This document shows, in pieces, positions 34,473 to 43,501 of a DNA stretch of 48,803 nucleotides. Position 1 is the first letter of the stretch; every line of letters starts with the position of its first letter. This stretch comes from JBBIND01 sp037444075 (GTDB taxonomy: Bacteria > Acidobacteriota > Terriglobia > Bryobacterales > Bryobacteraceae). Location of the stretch: the NCBI GenBank assembly GCA_037444075.1, contig JBBIND010000025.1:1-48803 (forward strand). Reading direction: 5' to 3'. The position numbers and the translations under genes are program-made. The notes below the pieces were generated by a model, which was not told the origin of the DNA, did no database searches, and was given only the letters and a program-made list of their open reading frames with translations.

Positions 34473-35189
34473 TCAGGGGCGGCGCAGTATATCTTCCGCT
34501 GCCGCAACGTCTTCGGGACGGCCCACATCGCGCCATTGGCCGCGCACCGGTCCCAGCAGGAGGCGCTCCCCGGAGGCGATCATCAGCGACAGGGCGGAAG
34601 TCAGTTCGTATTCGCCGCGCGGTGAGACGGGAACGCGCTCCAAAGCGGCGTAGACGGAGGGGCGGAAGGCGTAAAGACCGGCGCTGTTCCAATGGGTTGA
34701 AGACGTACCCGGCGGCGGTTTCTCGACGATGGCCGTGAGCACGCCGGCGTCTTCATAGACCGCCGCCCCCTGCCACGGGTCCTCGACGTACTTGACGCCA
34801 ACCACGCCGGAGGCGGAGGCATCTTCCGCGAGCAGCCGTGCCAGCGAGACCCAATCGGACGGATCCACCAGGATGTCGGCGTAGCTCAGAAGGAAAGGGT
34901 CAGAGCCGGTGAACTCCCGGGCAAGCAGCGCGGCGGTTGCCGTACCGTCAAGCACTCGCTGCCGGGTGAAACGGACCTCGGCCGGGTAGCCGGCCAAGGC
35001 GCGCCGGATCAGGTGTCCCCCGTAGCCGACGACGATGAGGAATTGACGGACGCCGGCCTCACGCAGCCGGTCCAGCACGTGGATCAGCATCGGCCGGCCG
35101 GCCAAATGCAGCAATGGCTTGGGGGTTTCGCCGGTGACCGCGCGCAGGCGTTTGCCTTTGCCGGCAGCCAGGATGACTGCTTTGTCCAC
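34473..35189 (-). CDS. Sugar-1-phosphate nucleotidyltransferase
   Basis: 238 residues. The N-terminal nucleotide loop is AVILAAGKGKRLRAVTGE with TPKPLL downstream, and SYADILVD is the second metal-binding region. NTP-transferase fold; no C-terminal hexapeptide repeat is present, so it is of the RmlA/short UDP- or CDP-sugar type. Which sugar and nucleotide cannot be told. Divergent from the MFS gene with only 20 bp between the two start codons. Confidence 0.88.
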   Translation of the reverse strand: MDKAVILAAGKGKRLRAVTGETPKPLLHLAGRPMLIHVLDRLREAGVRQFLIVVGYGGHLIRRALAGYPAEVRFTRQRVLDGTATAALLAREFTGSDPFLLSYADILVDPSDWVSLARLLAEDASASGVVGVKYVEDPWQGAAVYEDAGVLTAIVEKPPPGTSSTHWNSAGLYAFRPSVYAALERVPVSPRGEYELTSALSLMIASGERLLLGPVRGQWRDVGRPEDVAAAEDILRRP

Positions 35190-35197
35190 GGATTTAA

Positions 35198-35210
35198 TAT
35201 AATCGCACAG
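35198..35210 (+). promoter_or_regulatory. TATAAT box positioned for a leaderless MFS message
   Basis: TATAAT at 35198-35203 is followed by CGCACA and the GTG start codon at 35210, the place where transcription would begin. The -35 candidate ATGACT (35173-35178) is 19 bp away and weak. No ribosome binding site is visible before the GTG. Confidence 0.4.
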
Positions 35211-36481
35211 TGTCCTCTGAACAAAAGACCCGCGTGCGCTGGTGGATCCTGACGCTGCTCTTCCTGGCGACCACGAACAACTATCTGGACCGCGTCATCC
35301 TCTCAATCCTGATGCCTGTAATCCGAGAGGAGATGACTATCTCAGACCAGTACTACGGCTATATCACGGGTGCTTTTCAGCTTGCGTATACGATCGGGTT
35401 CTTGTTCATGGGCAAGTTCGTGGACCGCTACGGTACCCGGGTGGGATACGCGGTGGCGACCATTTTCTGGTCAATCGCTTCGATGGCCCACGGTACGGCG
35501 AGAGCTCCCTGGATGCTGGCGCTCTGGCGAGGCATGCTGGGGTTGGGCGAGTCCGCCAACTTCCCGGCCTGCATCAAAGCCGTAGCCGAGTGGTTCCCCC
35601 GCAAAGATCGAGCCTTCGCGACGGGCATCTTCAACGCGGGCACCAACGTGGCGGCGATGGTCGGACCGCCACTCTTTGTTTGGATGAACATGACGATCGG
35701 CTGGAGGGTCAGCTTCTTCATCACCGGAGGCATCGGCTTCATCTGGCTGCTGCCCTGGCTGATCTCCTACCGCCCGCCTCACAAGCATAAGAAGGTGAAC
35801 CGCCAGGAGTTGGACTACATCCACTCCGATGTGGCGGACGAATCCAAGGAACCCTCCATCGGGTGGGCGGCAGCCTTGCGCTACAAGCAGACCTGGGGAT
35901 TCGCTCTCACCAAGTTCATCACCGACCCGGTATGGTGGTTCTACCTCTACTGGTTGCCGCTGTATCTTTTCGACGTGCGGAAATTCAACCTCATGGAGAT
36001 CGGCTGGGCGTTGCCGGTGGTCTACCTGGTGGCGGATGTCGGCAGCGTCGGTGGCGGGTGGATTTCGGGCTTCTTCATCCGGCGCGGCTGGCCGGTGGCC
36101 AAAGCCCGGAAGACTGCCATGGCACTGTGCGCAGTGTGCATGCCAGTTGCGGCCACGGCGGCTCTGGCGGAGAGTCCTATCCTGGCCATCGCCCTGGTTT
36201 GTCTGGCGGTTTCAGCCCACCAGGGCTGGTCCGCGAACCTGTTCACCACGACCTCGGACGTGTTTCCGCGCAAGGCGGTCGCTTCGGTTACCGGCTTCGG
36301 CGGTTGCCTGGGTGGTCTGGGCGGACTGCTGTTCGCGTCCCTCATGCCGGGCTTTGTGGTGACGCATTTCGGCTACACGCCGGTGTTCCTGATCATGGGG
36401 ACATTTCACCTGACCGGCTTGTTCATCCTGCACAAGCTGATGGGCGACATGAAACCCATCGCGATGCAGGAGCGAGCCTGA
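35210..36481 (+). CDS. MFS transporter of the anion:cation symporter (ACS) type
   Basis: 423 residues and about 12 membrane helices. The N-terminal NNYLDRVILSILMPVI and the loop MGKFVDRYGTRVGY are ACS/ExuT-like, as are GLGESANFPACIKAVAEWFP and RAFATGIFNAGTNVAAM. Members import hexuronates, glucarate or related acids by proton symport; the substrate is inferred at family level only. GTG start, possibly leaderless. Convergent with the DUF3592-like gene. Confidence 0.93.
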   Translation: MSSEQKTRVRWWILTLLFLATTNNYLDRVILSILMPVIREEMTISDQYYGYITGAFQLAYTIGFLFMGKFVDRYGTRVGYAVATIFWSIASMAHGTARAPWMLALWRGMLGLGESANFPACIKAVAEWFPRKDRAFATGIFNAGTNVAAMVGPPLFVWMNMTIGWRVSFFITGGIGFIWLLPWLISYRPPHKHKKVNRQELDYIHSDVADESKEPSIGWAAALRYKQTWGFALTKFITDPVWWFYLYWLPLYLFDVRKFNLMEIGWALPVVYLVADVGSVGGGWISGFFIRRGWPVAKARKTAMALCAVCMPVAATAALAESPILAIALVCLAVSAHQGWSANLFTTTSDVFPRKAVASVTGFGGCLGGLGGLLFASLMPGFVVTHFGYTPVFLIMGTFHLTGLFILHKLMGDMKPIAMQERA

Positions 36482-36488
36482 CGGGAGG

Positions 36489-36908
36489 TCAGTTGATCGC
36501 GGCCAACCGCGCGGAGCCCGGGCGGAGTCCGGACCACTTCTCACACACCACAATGGAGTTGGCGGGGTTGCGCGGTGCGTACTTGACGGTGACCGGCCCG
36601 ACCAGCTGTCCCAGATCTTCGGGGAGCACGGCCCTCAGGTCGTTGATCGGCTGCGAAGCGTGGTAGGTGACACCGCGCACGGTGTAGGAGAAGAAGAGCG
36701 CGTCCTCACGAACATCCGTCAGCAGCCCGTCTCCCATCCGCCCGGATTGCTGGAGTGCGACTCGCCGCCGCCGCTCAATCTCCGCCGGAGTCAATCGGAA
36801 GCGGAGCACAATCCGGACCGCCCAGGCGATCAGCCCGACGGCCAGCAGGCCCAATAGCGTCAGGCGCACCGCAGGCGACTGCGTTAACCAGGAATACCAA
36901 TGGTCCAT
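36489..36908 (-). CDS. Membrane-anchored DUF3592-like protein
   Basis: 139 residues from ATG 36908 with AGGTG 6 bases upstream (a GTG two codons earlier is possible). One helix at about 13-33 (AVRLTLLGLLAVGLIAWAVRIVL), then a soluble beta domain: YTVRGVTYHAS, VTVKYAPRNPANSIV are the DUF3592-type strands. Function unknown. It may be the last gene of the hslV run, 69 bp after the FAH gene. Confidence 0.6.
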   Translation of the reverse strand: MDHWYSWLTQSPAVRLTLLGLLAVGLIAWAVRIVLRFRLTPAEIERRRRVALQQSGRMGDGLLTDVREDALFFSYTVRGVTYHASQPINDLRAVLPEDLGQLVGPVTVKYAPRNPANSIVVCEKWSGLRPGSARLAAIN

Positions 36909-36977
36909 TTGCACCTACGAAACCGCTCGTTTCATGCCGGGTTCCGTTGTGCCCCGGGCGGGAGCGAGGCCTCGCTG

Positions 36978-37772
36978 TTACCAGCCCTGGACCACGGAGT
37001 TTCGGAGCACTCCCAAACCGGGAATCTCAATGGCAACCTCAGCGCCGGCGGGCAGCGTACCTACTCCGGGAGGAGTGCCGGTGGCGATGAGGTCGCCCGC
37101 TTCCAGCGTCATGAACTGCGAAACAAACGCGATTATAGCATTGATAGGAAAGATCATTTCCGAGATGGGAGCATCCTGGCGCAGCTGCCCGTCGACGGTC
37201 GTGCGCACCCTTGCGGACTTCAGGTCAAACTCGGAAAACGGGACAATCCACGGGCCGGCGGGACAGAAGGTGTCAAAACCCTTGCCGCGCGTCCATTGGC
37301 TGTCTTTCTTTTGCAAGTCGCGCGCCGTGACGTCGTTGACGCAGGTGAAGCCGAAGATGTACTGCTCGGCTTCTTCGGCGGCCACGTTGCGGGCTGTTCG
37401 TCCCATCACGACGCCAAGTTCGCCCTCGTAGCTCAGGTGCTGCGAGAGCGCCGGGAACACGATCTTGTCGCCGTCGGCTATCAGCGAGGAGGGCGGCTTC
37501 AGGAAGATCAGCGGCTCTTCCGGGACAGGATTGCCGAGTTCCTTCGCGTGGTCCACATAATTGCGGCCAACGCAGACGACCTTGGTGGGGCACACCGGCG
37601 GCAGCAGGCGCACTGTATGGAGGGCAAAGGCAGCGCCGAGGCGCTCGCTTGAAAAGGCCGGGGTTTCGTGAACGAATTCGTTCTCGAGAATGCCATAGAA
37701 CACGCCCGGGTCGGTGTCGCGGGCGGTGGGCAGGGCATTCTGGTCCAGACTGAAGCGGATATGTTTCGTCAT
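36978..37772 (-). CDS. Fumarylacetoacetate hydrolase-family protein
   Basis: 264 residues. The FAH fold motifs are seen: CVGRNYVDHAKELGN, EEPLIFLKPPSSL, YEGELGVVMGR (metal-binding Glu residues), FGFTCVNDVTARDLQ (Asp), and the end IATGTPPGVGTLPAG. Such enzymes include 2-hydroxyhepta-2,4-diene-1,7-dioate isomerase, oxaloacetate decarboxylase and acylpyruvases. The start overlaps the FN3 lipoprotein stop (ATGA). Confidence 0.93.
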   Translation of the reverse strand: MTKHIRFSLDQNALPTARDTDPGVFYGILENEFVHETPAFSSERLGAAFALHTVRLLPPVCPTKVVCVGRNYVDHAKELGNPVPEEPLIFLKPPSSLIADGDKIVFPALSQHLSYEGELGVVMGRTARNVAAEEAEQYIFGFTCVNDVTARDLQKKDSQWTRGKGFDTFCPAGPWIVPFSEFDLKSARVRTTVDGQLRQDAPISEMIFPINAIIAFVSQFMTLEAGDLIATGTPPGVGTLPAGAEVAIEIPGLGVLRNSVVQGW

Positions 37773-38779
37773 GGTGCGGACTCCTGTGGCGCGCTCACAA
37801 CAACGGCGGTAGAGCGTGCGCTTTCATTTCCAATCTGATCTACGCTGCTGACGCGGTAAGCGTAGCTTGTGCCGGGCGTGATCTCCCGGTCGCTGTAGCT
37901 GGGCTCGGTGAGCACAGCCAGCAGTTCCTCCTCGCCCTCACCGGAGGATCGATACAGCCGATAGCCTGCCAAATCCGGCTCGGTGCAGGGTTCCCAGACG
38001 AGTTCGAGAACGCCAAGGCCAGCCACGGCGACCAAACCGGAAGGCACGGCCGGGGCGAAGCGGTCAGCGTGGCTCACGCTCAACTCAGCGGAGCGGGCGC
38101 TCTCGGCTTCGGCAGCGCCCCCGGGGGCGGCCGCCTGAACGCTGTAAATGTATGACCGGCCGTAGCTTACGTCTTTATCGATCCAGTCGGACGAGGCCGC
38201 CAAGCCTACTCTTTCGAACTTCTCCTCCGGCGATTCGCGGCGGAAAATCCGGTATTGGAGACCGGGAGGTCCGCCGGGGTGATTCCAGCGGAGCGCGATC
38301 CCGCCGGCGCGAGGCTCGGCGGCTAAAGCAACAGGCGGCTGAAGCGGAGAAAGCACGTTCAGTTTCAATACGTTGGACCATTGCGACCAGCGCCCGGAGG
38401 GTCCTTCGAACCGCACCGCCAGTTGAACGCTGCGGCCCACCCACACGGCGGCGTCGACATCCAATCGCACCGGCCCCGGTTCGACGGCGGGAACCGGAAT
38501 CTGTCCCGCTCCATTTGCCCATTGGTCGAGCGTGGGGCCCGCCTCAGGCGCCGCACCGAGGCGCAGATCGACGCTTCTCAAGCGCTGTATTCCCAGGCCC
38601 TCGGTGGTCCTGTCCGGCGCGGTGAAACTGATCAGCAGGCGGCCGGCGTGCTGGTACGCGCTCAGGTCAGTTGCCGGCACGGGGATGCGCAGCGCGGGCG
38701 GTTGCGGTTCGCCTACATAGCCGCAGGCGGCCAAGCCGAGAGCCGCGGCGAGGAGAACGCACCGGTGCGCAAACAGCAT
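37769..38779 (-). CDS. Lipoprotein with fibronectin type III domains
   Basis: 336 residues. Signal peptide with a lipobox LAAC at residues 16-19 (mature protein starts CGYVGE). One beta domain at about 30-130 is followed by two FN3 domains (VALAAEPRAGGIALRWNHPG to about 225; FAPAVPSGLVAVAGLGVLELV to about 330, with the typical YRLYRSSGEGE and YAYRVSSVD). Envelope-anchored; probably a binding or structural protein. Between hslU (5 bp) and the FAH gene. Confidence 0.85.
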   Translation of the reverse strand: MLFAHRCVLLAAALGLAACGYVGEPQPPALRIPVPATDLSAYQHAGRLLISFTAPDRTTEGLGIQRLRSVDLRLGAAPEAGPTLDQWANGAGQIPVPAVEPGPVRLDVDAAVWVGRSVQLAVRFEGPSGRWSQWSNVLKLNVLSPLQPPVALAAEPRAGGIALRWNHPGGPPGLQYRIFRRESPEEKFERVGLAASSDWIDKDVSYGRSYIYSVQAAAPGGAAEAESARSAELSVSHADRFAPAVPSGLVAVAGLGVLELVWEPCTEPDLAGYRLYRSSGEGEEELLAVLTEPSYSDREITPGTSYAYRVSSVDQIGNESARSTAVVVSAPQESAP

Positions 38780-38784
38780 GGAGG

Positions 38785-40143
38785 TCAGAGGATGTAGCGG
38801 CTCAAATCCTGGTCCTTGACGATTTCCGCCAGTTGGTCCAGCACGTAAGCCCGGTCGATCTTCATGGTTTTCCGGCGGTAATCCGGCCCGGCGAAAGAGA
38901 TTTCCTCGATGACTTTCTCCATGATGGTGTGCAGCCGACGGGCGCCGATGTTCTCCGCGGTGTGGTTCACCTTGGCGGCCATGCTGGCGATTTCCTCCAG
39001 CGCGTCGTCGGTGAAACTGAGGCGGATCCCCTCGGTTTCCAGCAGCGCGACGTATTGTTTCACCAGGGCGTTCTTGGGTTCCTTGAGGATGCGGATGAAG
39101 TCCGCCTCGCTGAGCGATTTCAGCTCGACGCGGATGGGGAAGCGGCCCTGTAGCTCCGGGATGAGGTCACTCGGCTTGCTCACGTGAAAAGCGCCGGTGG
39201 CCATGAACAGGATGTGGTCGGTGCGGACAAAACCGTAGCGGGTGTTGACCGTGGTGCCCTCGACGATGGGGAGAATGTCGCGCTGCACGCCTTCCCGGCT
39301 GACGTCAGGCCCGTGACCGCCCTCCCGGCCGGCGATCTTGTCAATCTCGTCGAGGAAGATGATTCCGTTGCGCTCGACGCGTTCAATGGCCACGCGGGTA
39401 ATCTGGTCCATGTCGAGGAGTTTCTGCTCCTCTTCCTGGGTGAGGTACTCCAGCGCTTCGCTGACGCGCATCTTGCGCTTCCTCGTGCGGCCGCCGAAAA
39501 GCCCCGGCAGGACATCCTTGATGTTGAGGTCCATCTCCTCGACGCCCGTGTTGGTCATGATTTCGAACGTGGGTCCACGCTCGCGGACGTCCACCTCCAC
39601 CATGCGGTCATCCAGGCGCCCGGCACGCAGCCGTTCGCGGAGTTTTTCGCGCGTCTTTTCAGCTGTTTCGCTTGCCTCGGGCTGCGGCGGGATGAGCAGA
39701 TCAAGGAGCCGCTCCTCGGCATTGCGTTCCGCCCGGTCGGCGACTTCGTCGAGGCGCTCCATGCGGACCATGTCGATGGCGATATCCACGAGGTCGCGAA
39801 TCATGCTCTCGACATCGCGCCCCACGTAGCCCACTTCGGTGTACTTGCTGGCTTCCACCTTGAGGAAAGGAGAGTTGGCCAGCTTCGCCAGGCGCCGGGC
39901 GATTTCGGTTTTGCCGACGCCGGTGGGTCCGATCATGAGGATGTTCTTCGGAATGACCTCCTCCGCCATCTCCGGATCCAGTTTCTGGCGCCGGATACGG
40001 TTGCGGAGCGCGATGGCCACAGCCTTCTTGGCTTCGTCCTGGCCGATGACGTACTTGTCGAGTTCGCGGACGATCTCGCGCGGGGTGAGTTCGTCGAGCA
40101 AGGGGCGCTCATCGCCCGCCTGCCGCGGGAGATAGATCACCAT
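38785..40143 (-). CDS. hslU: HslU ATPase subunit of the HslUV protease
   Basis: 452 residues, normal for HslU. N domain ELTPREIVRELDKYVIGQDE, Walker A GPTGVGKT at 72-79, pore motif GYVGRD, the inserted I domain (about 100-240, GLFGGRTRKRKMRVSEAL), Walker B FLDEIDKI, sensor LQGRFPIRVEL and the C-terminal DLSRYIL which docks into HslV. ClpYQ unfolds proteins and feeds them to HslV. Two bases separate hslV and hslU. Confidence 0.98.
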   Translation of the reverse strand: MVIYLPRQAGDERPLLDELTPREIVRELDKYVIGQDEAKKAVAIALRNRIRRQKLDPEMAEEVIPKNILMIGPTGVGKTEIARRLAKLANSPFLKVEASKYTEVGYVGRDVESMIRDLVDIAIDMVRMERLDEVADRAERNAEERLLDLLIPPQPEASETAEKTREKLRERLRAGRLDDRMVEVDVRERGPTFEIMTNTGVEEMDLNIKDVLPGLFGGRTRKRKMRVSEALEYLTQEEEQKLLDMDQITRVAIERVERNGIIFLDEIDKIAGREGGHGPDVSREGVQRDILPIVEGTTVNTRYGFVRTDHILFMATGAFHVSKPSDLIPELQGRFPIRVELKSLSEADFIRILKEPKNALVKQYVALLETEGIRLSFTDDALEEIASMAAKVNHTAENIGARRLHTIMEKVIEEISFAGPDYRRKTMKIDRAYVLDQLAEIVKDQDLSRYIL

Positions 40144-40145
40144 GC

Positions 40146-40697
40146 TTATTCAAGCTCCTGGAAAGTAACGCTCTGGTTCGTGTAAATGCAGATGCGCCCG
40201 GCGATGGCCATGGCCTTTTCGACGATGGCGCGCGCATCCAGGTCAGTGTTATCGAGCAGCGCCGCCGCCGCGGCACGGGCAATCGCGCCGCCTGAGCCTA
40301 TGGCCGCTGACTCTCCGTCTGGCTCGATGACGTCTCCGGTGCCGCTGACGATGTAGGTTCTTTCGGTATCTGCTACCAGAAGCAGGGCTTCGAGATGACG
40401 CAGCACCTTGTCGGTGCGCCATTCCTTGGCGAGTTCCACGACACTTCGGGAGAGATTGCCGTTGTGCTGCTCGAGCTTCGCTTCAAAGCGTGAGAACAGC
40501 GCGAAAGCATCGGCGGTGGATCCGGCGAATCCGGCCATGATGCGGTCCTTGTAGAGGCGCCGCAGTTTGTTGGCAGTGGCCTTCAGGACTTCGTGGCCGT
40601 GGGTCACCTGCCCGTCGCCCGCCATGACAACCTTGCCTGCGCGCCGGACGCACAGAATTGTCGTCGAGCGTATTCGTTGTTGCATTGGAATCTTCAT
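40146..40697 (-). CDS. hslV: HslV peptidase subunit of the HslUV protease
   Basis: 183 residues. The nucleophile Thr is in STTILCVRR; the propeptide of 11 residues (MKIPMQQRIRS) would be removed to expose TT. Other conserved parts: GDGQVTHGHEVLKATANKL, GFAGSTADAFALFSRFE and IGSGGAIARAAAAALLDNT. Forms the two-ring peptidase with HslU. No promoter stands out. Confidence 0.97.
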   Translation of the reverse strand: MKIPMQQRIRSTTILCVRRAGKVVMAGDGQVTHGHEVLKATANKLRRLYKDRIMAGFAGSTADAFALFSRFEAKLEQHNGNLSRSVVELAKEWRTDKVLRHLEALLLVADTERTYIVSGTGDVIEPDGESAAIGSGGAIARAAAAALLDNTDLDARAIVEKAMAIAGRICIYTNQSVTFQELE

Positions 40698-40843
40698 TCT
40701 AGCGTAGCGCGGTCAGCCGGCAGCGCCCGGAAGCCGGGAGGGAGCGCGTCCCGGTCTCAGGCGGGTCGGCTGCCCTCCCCGATGTTCATGGATGGCGGCC
40801 GCGGCCTAAGCCGTTAACCAGGGTGAAGCCTGCGGCTATGTGC

Positions 40844-42376
40844 TTAGAAGAAGCGCACTTCGGAGAAACCGGGCGCGTGCAGCGAGTGCCGAGCGAAGGC
40901 TTCTTCCTTGGCGGGGTAGTCAGTGCGGTAATGACCGCCGCGGCTTTCCCGCCGGGCCAGCGCGCAGCGCGCTACCAATTCCGCCACCAGGTGCATGTTC
41001 CGGAGTTCAAATTGCGCCCGGTCCTGCTTCTGGCTGCTCTCCAGGGGAATCGCCGTGAGCTGTTCGAGGGCAGTCTCCAGCGAAGGTCCGGAACGGAGGA
41101 TGCCGCAATGTTCCCAGGTCAGCGACCGCAACTCCGCTTCGGAGATCCTGGGGAACAGCGGCGGTTGCGTCTCCGGTATAGGGGGCAGCGGAGTGCCCAC
41201 CCAGCGGCGCATGGCGGCTCCGGCGCGCCCTCCGAACACGAGCGCCTCCAACAGCGAGTTGGATGCCAGGCGATTGGCGCCATGCACGCCCGAGGCGGCC
41301 ACCTCGCCGGCGGCGTAAAGACGCCGCAGATTCGTGCACCCGTCCAGGTCCGTGCGCACGCCGCCCATGGCGTAATGCGCCGCAGGATGAATGGGGGCGG
41401 GCTGAGTGGCCAGGTCGAGGCCATGGCGCAGGCAGGTTTCGTAGATGCGCGGGAAGCGGCGGCTCACGAACCCGGGTTCCAGGTGCGTCAGATCCAGAAA
41501 CACGTGGGGCGCCTTTTCGCGCCGCATTTCGGCCACGATGGAGCGCGAAACCACGTCGCGCGGCGCCAACTCTTCCAGGGCGTGGTAGCGAGCCATGAAT
41601 CGCTCGCCGGCATTGTTGCGCAAATAGGCGCCTTCGCCGCGCAGAGCTTCCGAGAGCAGGAATCGCGGCGCGCCCTCCAGGTGTAGCGCCGTGGGGTGGA
41701 ACTGAACGAACTCCAGGTCGCTCACTTCAGCCCCTGCACGGAAGGCGGCTGCTACGCCATCCCCGGTGGCGACGTCCGGATTGGTGGTTTCCTTGTAGAG
41801 CCTGCCAAGCCCGCCGGTGGCCAGCAGGACCGCTCTGGCGCGAACGGGCACCAGCGCGCGTACTTTGGCATCGCAGGCCAGCACGCCGGAGACTTCCTCG
41901 CCGTCGGAGAGGATGTCCGTGATGGCCGAAAAGCTCATGAAGCTGATGTTCTTCAGGGAAGCGGCCTTGTGGTACAGGGCGCGCGCGATTTCCCGGCCGG
42001 TTGAATCGCCATGCGCGTGCAGGACGCGGTTGCGGCTGTGCGCGCCCTCACGCCCGAACACGAGGCGAGAGCCTTCGCGATCGAATTCAGCGCCCCAGGA
42101 GATCAGCTGCTGTATGGCTTCGGGCCCTTCCTCCACCAGCGTGCGCACGGCTACAGGGTCACAGAGACCGTCACCGGCGGCGATGGTGTCCTGCTCATGC
42201 AGCGAAACTTCGTCATCGTCGCTGAGCGCGACGGCGATGCCGCCTTGAGCGTACTCGGAAGAGGACTCCTGGAGGCTGTCCTTGGCCAGGACGAGAACCA
42301 CGCCGGCCTCAGCAAGTTCGATAGCGGCGCGCAGGCCGGCAACGCCCGCTCCAACAACAAGAAAGTCAGGGCTCAT
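40844..42376 (-). CDS. nadB: L-aspartate oxidase
   Basis: 510 residues from ATG 42376 (MSPDFLVVGAGVAGLRAA); the frame is open 46 codons upstream, but that part reads into aroB leader DNA. FAD motif GAGVAGLRAAIEL, flavin-site SSSEYAQGGIAV, the fumarate reductase-like HPAAHYAMGGV and GRAGAAM near the C-terminal helical domain. First step of de novo NAD synthesis, Asp to iminoaspartate. nadA and nadC are not in the window. Divergent from aroB, 54 bp. Confidence 0.96.
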   Translation of the reverse strand: MSPDFLVVGAGVAGLRAAIELAEAGVVLVLAKDSLQESSSEYAQGGIAVALSDDDEVSLHEQDTIAAGDGLCDPVAVRTLVEEGPEAIQQLISWGAEFDREGSRLVFGREGAHSRNRVLHAHGDSTGREIARALYHKAASLKNISFMSFSAITDILSDGEEVSGVLACDAKVRALVPVRARAVLLATGGLGRLYKETTNPDVATGDGVAAAFRAGAEVSDLEFVQFHPTALHLEGAPRFLLSEALRGEGAYLRNNAGERFMARYHALEELAPRDVVSRSIVAEMRREKAPHVFLDLTHLEPGFVSRRFPRIYETCLRHGLDLATQPAPIHPAAHYAMGGVRTDLDGCTNLRRLYAAGEVAASGVHGANRLASNSLLEALVFGGRAGAAMRRWVGTPLPPIPETQPPLFPRISEAELRSLTWEHCGILRSGPSLETALEQLTAIPLESSQKQDRAQFELRNMHLVAELVARCALARRESRGGHYRTDYPAKEEAFARHSLHAPGFSEVRFF

Positions 42377-42430
42377 GCGATCAGGCCCCTTCCGGGCGGG
42401 GCCGCGAAGTACCCATGGTACAACGAATGT

Positions 42431-43501
42431 ATGCCTGTCATCCCGGTGCGAACAGCGCTGCGCAACTACGACGCGGTGGTGCGGCACGGCGCTCTCCAAG
42501 GGCTGGCCGAACATCTCCCCGGCGCCGGCAAAGTGTTCGTGGTGAGCACGCCGGACGTCTGGGAATTACACGGTGACAAGGTGGTCGCGTCGCTGGCTGA
42601 GCGGCCACACGGCGTGCTGCTCATGCCCGGTGGCGAGGAGCGGAAGCGCCTCGCTGAAGTAGAGGCACTGGCCGAGCGCATGGCCACGGAAGGCGGTGAC
42701 CGCTCCAGCGTCGTCGTGGCCTTCGGCGGCGGCATTGTCAATGACATGGGCGGTTTTCTGGCAGCCAGCTACATGCGTGGCATTCCGGTAGTGCAGGTTC
42801 CCACGACGCTGCTCGCGCAGGTGGATTCCGGAGTGGGCGGCAAGACGGGCGTGAATCTCGCCGCCGGCAAGAACCTGTTCGGCGCGTTTCATCAGCCTTG
42901 CGCCGTGGTCATCGACCCGCAGGTGCTGGAAACGCTGCCGGAGAGGGAATACCGCGCGGGGATTTACGAAGTCATCAAGTGCGGCGTGATTGCGGACCGG
43001 CCGTTATTCGACATGCTGGAACAGCAGCGCGCCGAGGTGTTGGAACGCCGCGCCGGGGCCGTGGAACGTATGATCGCCGACTCGGTGCGGATCAAGGCTG
43101 AAGTGGTTTCGAGCGACGAACGCGAAAGCGGACTGAGGCGGGTGCTGAACTTCGGGCACACCTTGGGACACGCGCTGGAAGCCGAGACCGGCTATGCGCG
43201 TTTTCTGCACGGAGAAGCAGTGGCGTTCGGCATGCGGGCGGCCGCTTACCTGGCGGAACTGACGGGCATGCTGGCAGCCGCGGAGGGCGCGCGCCTGCGC
43301 GCGGTGGTGGATTCCTACGGCCCCATTCCTTCGCTTGCGGGCGTGGCGGCCGAAAACCTCGTGGCACGGCTGAGCCGCGACAAGAAGACCATACAGGGGC
43401 GGACGCATTTCGTGTTGCCGGAAGAAATAGGGCACGTACGGGTGGTTACGGGTATTGACCCGGAGTTGGTCTTGTCCGCGGCGCGGGCGGCGCTGGAATG
43501 A
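42431..43501 (+). CDS. aroB: 3-dehydroquinate synthase
   Basis: 356 residues, the normal length, from ATG 42431 (the earlier open frame overlaps nadB). NAD-binding GGGIVNDMGGFLA, VPTTLLAQVDSGVGGKTGVN, and zinc/substrate ligands in NFGHTLGHALE and FLHGEAVAFGM. Shikimate pathway step two. Its stop overlaps the ubiE/menG start (ATGA); both feed aromatic/quinone synthesis. Confidence 0.97.
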   Translation: MPVIPVRTALRNYDAVVRHGALQGLAEHLPGAGKVFVVSTPDVWELHGDKVVASLAERPHGVLLMPGGEERKRLAEVEALAERMATEGGDRSSVVVAFGGGIVNDMGGFLAASYMRGIPVVQVPTTLLAQVDSGVGGKTGVNLAAGKNLFGAFHQPCAVVIDPQVLETLPEREYRAGIYEVIKCGVIADRPLFDMLEQQRAEVLERRAGAVERMIADSVRIKAEVVSSDERESGLRRVLNFGHTLGHALEAETGYARFLHGEAVAFGMRAAAYLAELTGMLAAAEGARLRAVVDSYGPIPSLAGVAAENLVARLSRDKKTIQGRTHFVLPEEIGHVRVVTGIDPELVLSAARAALE

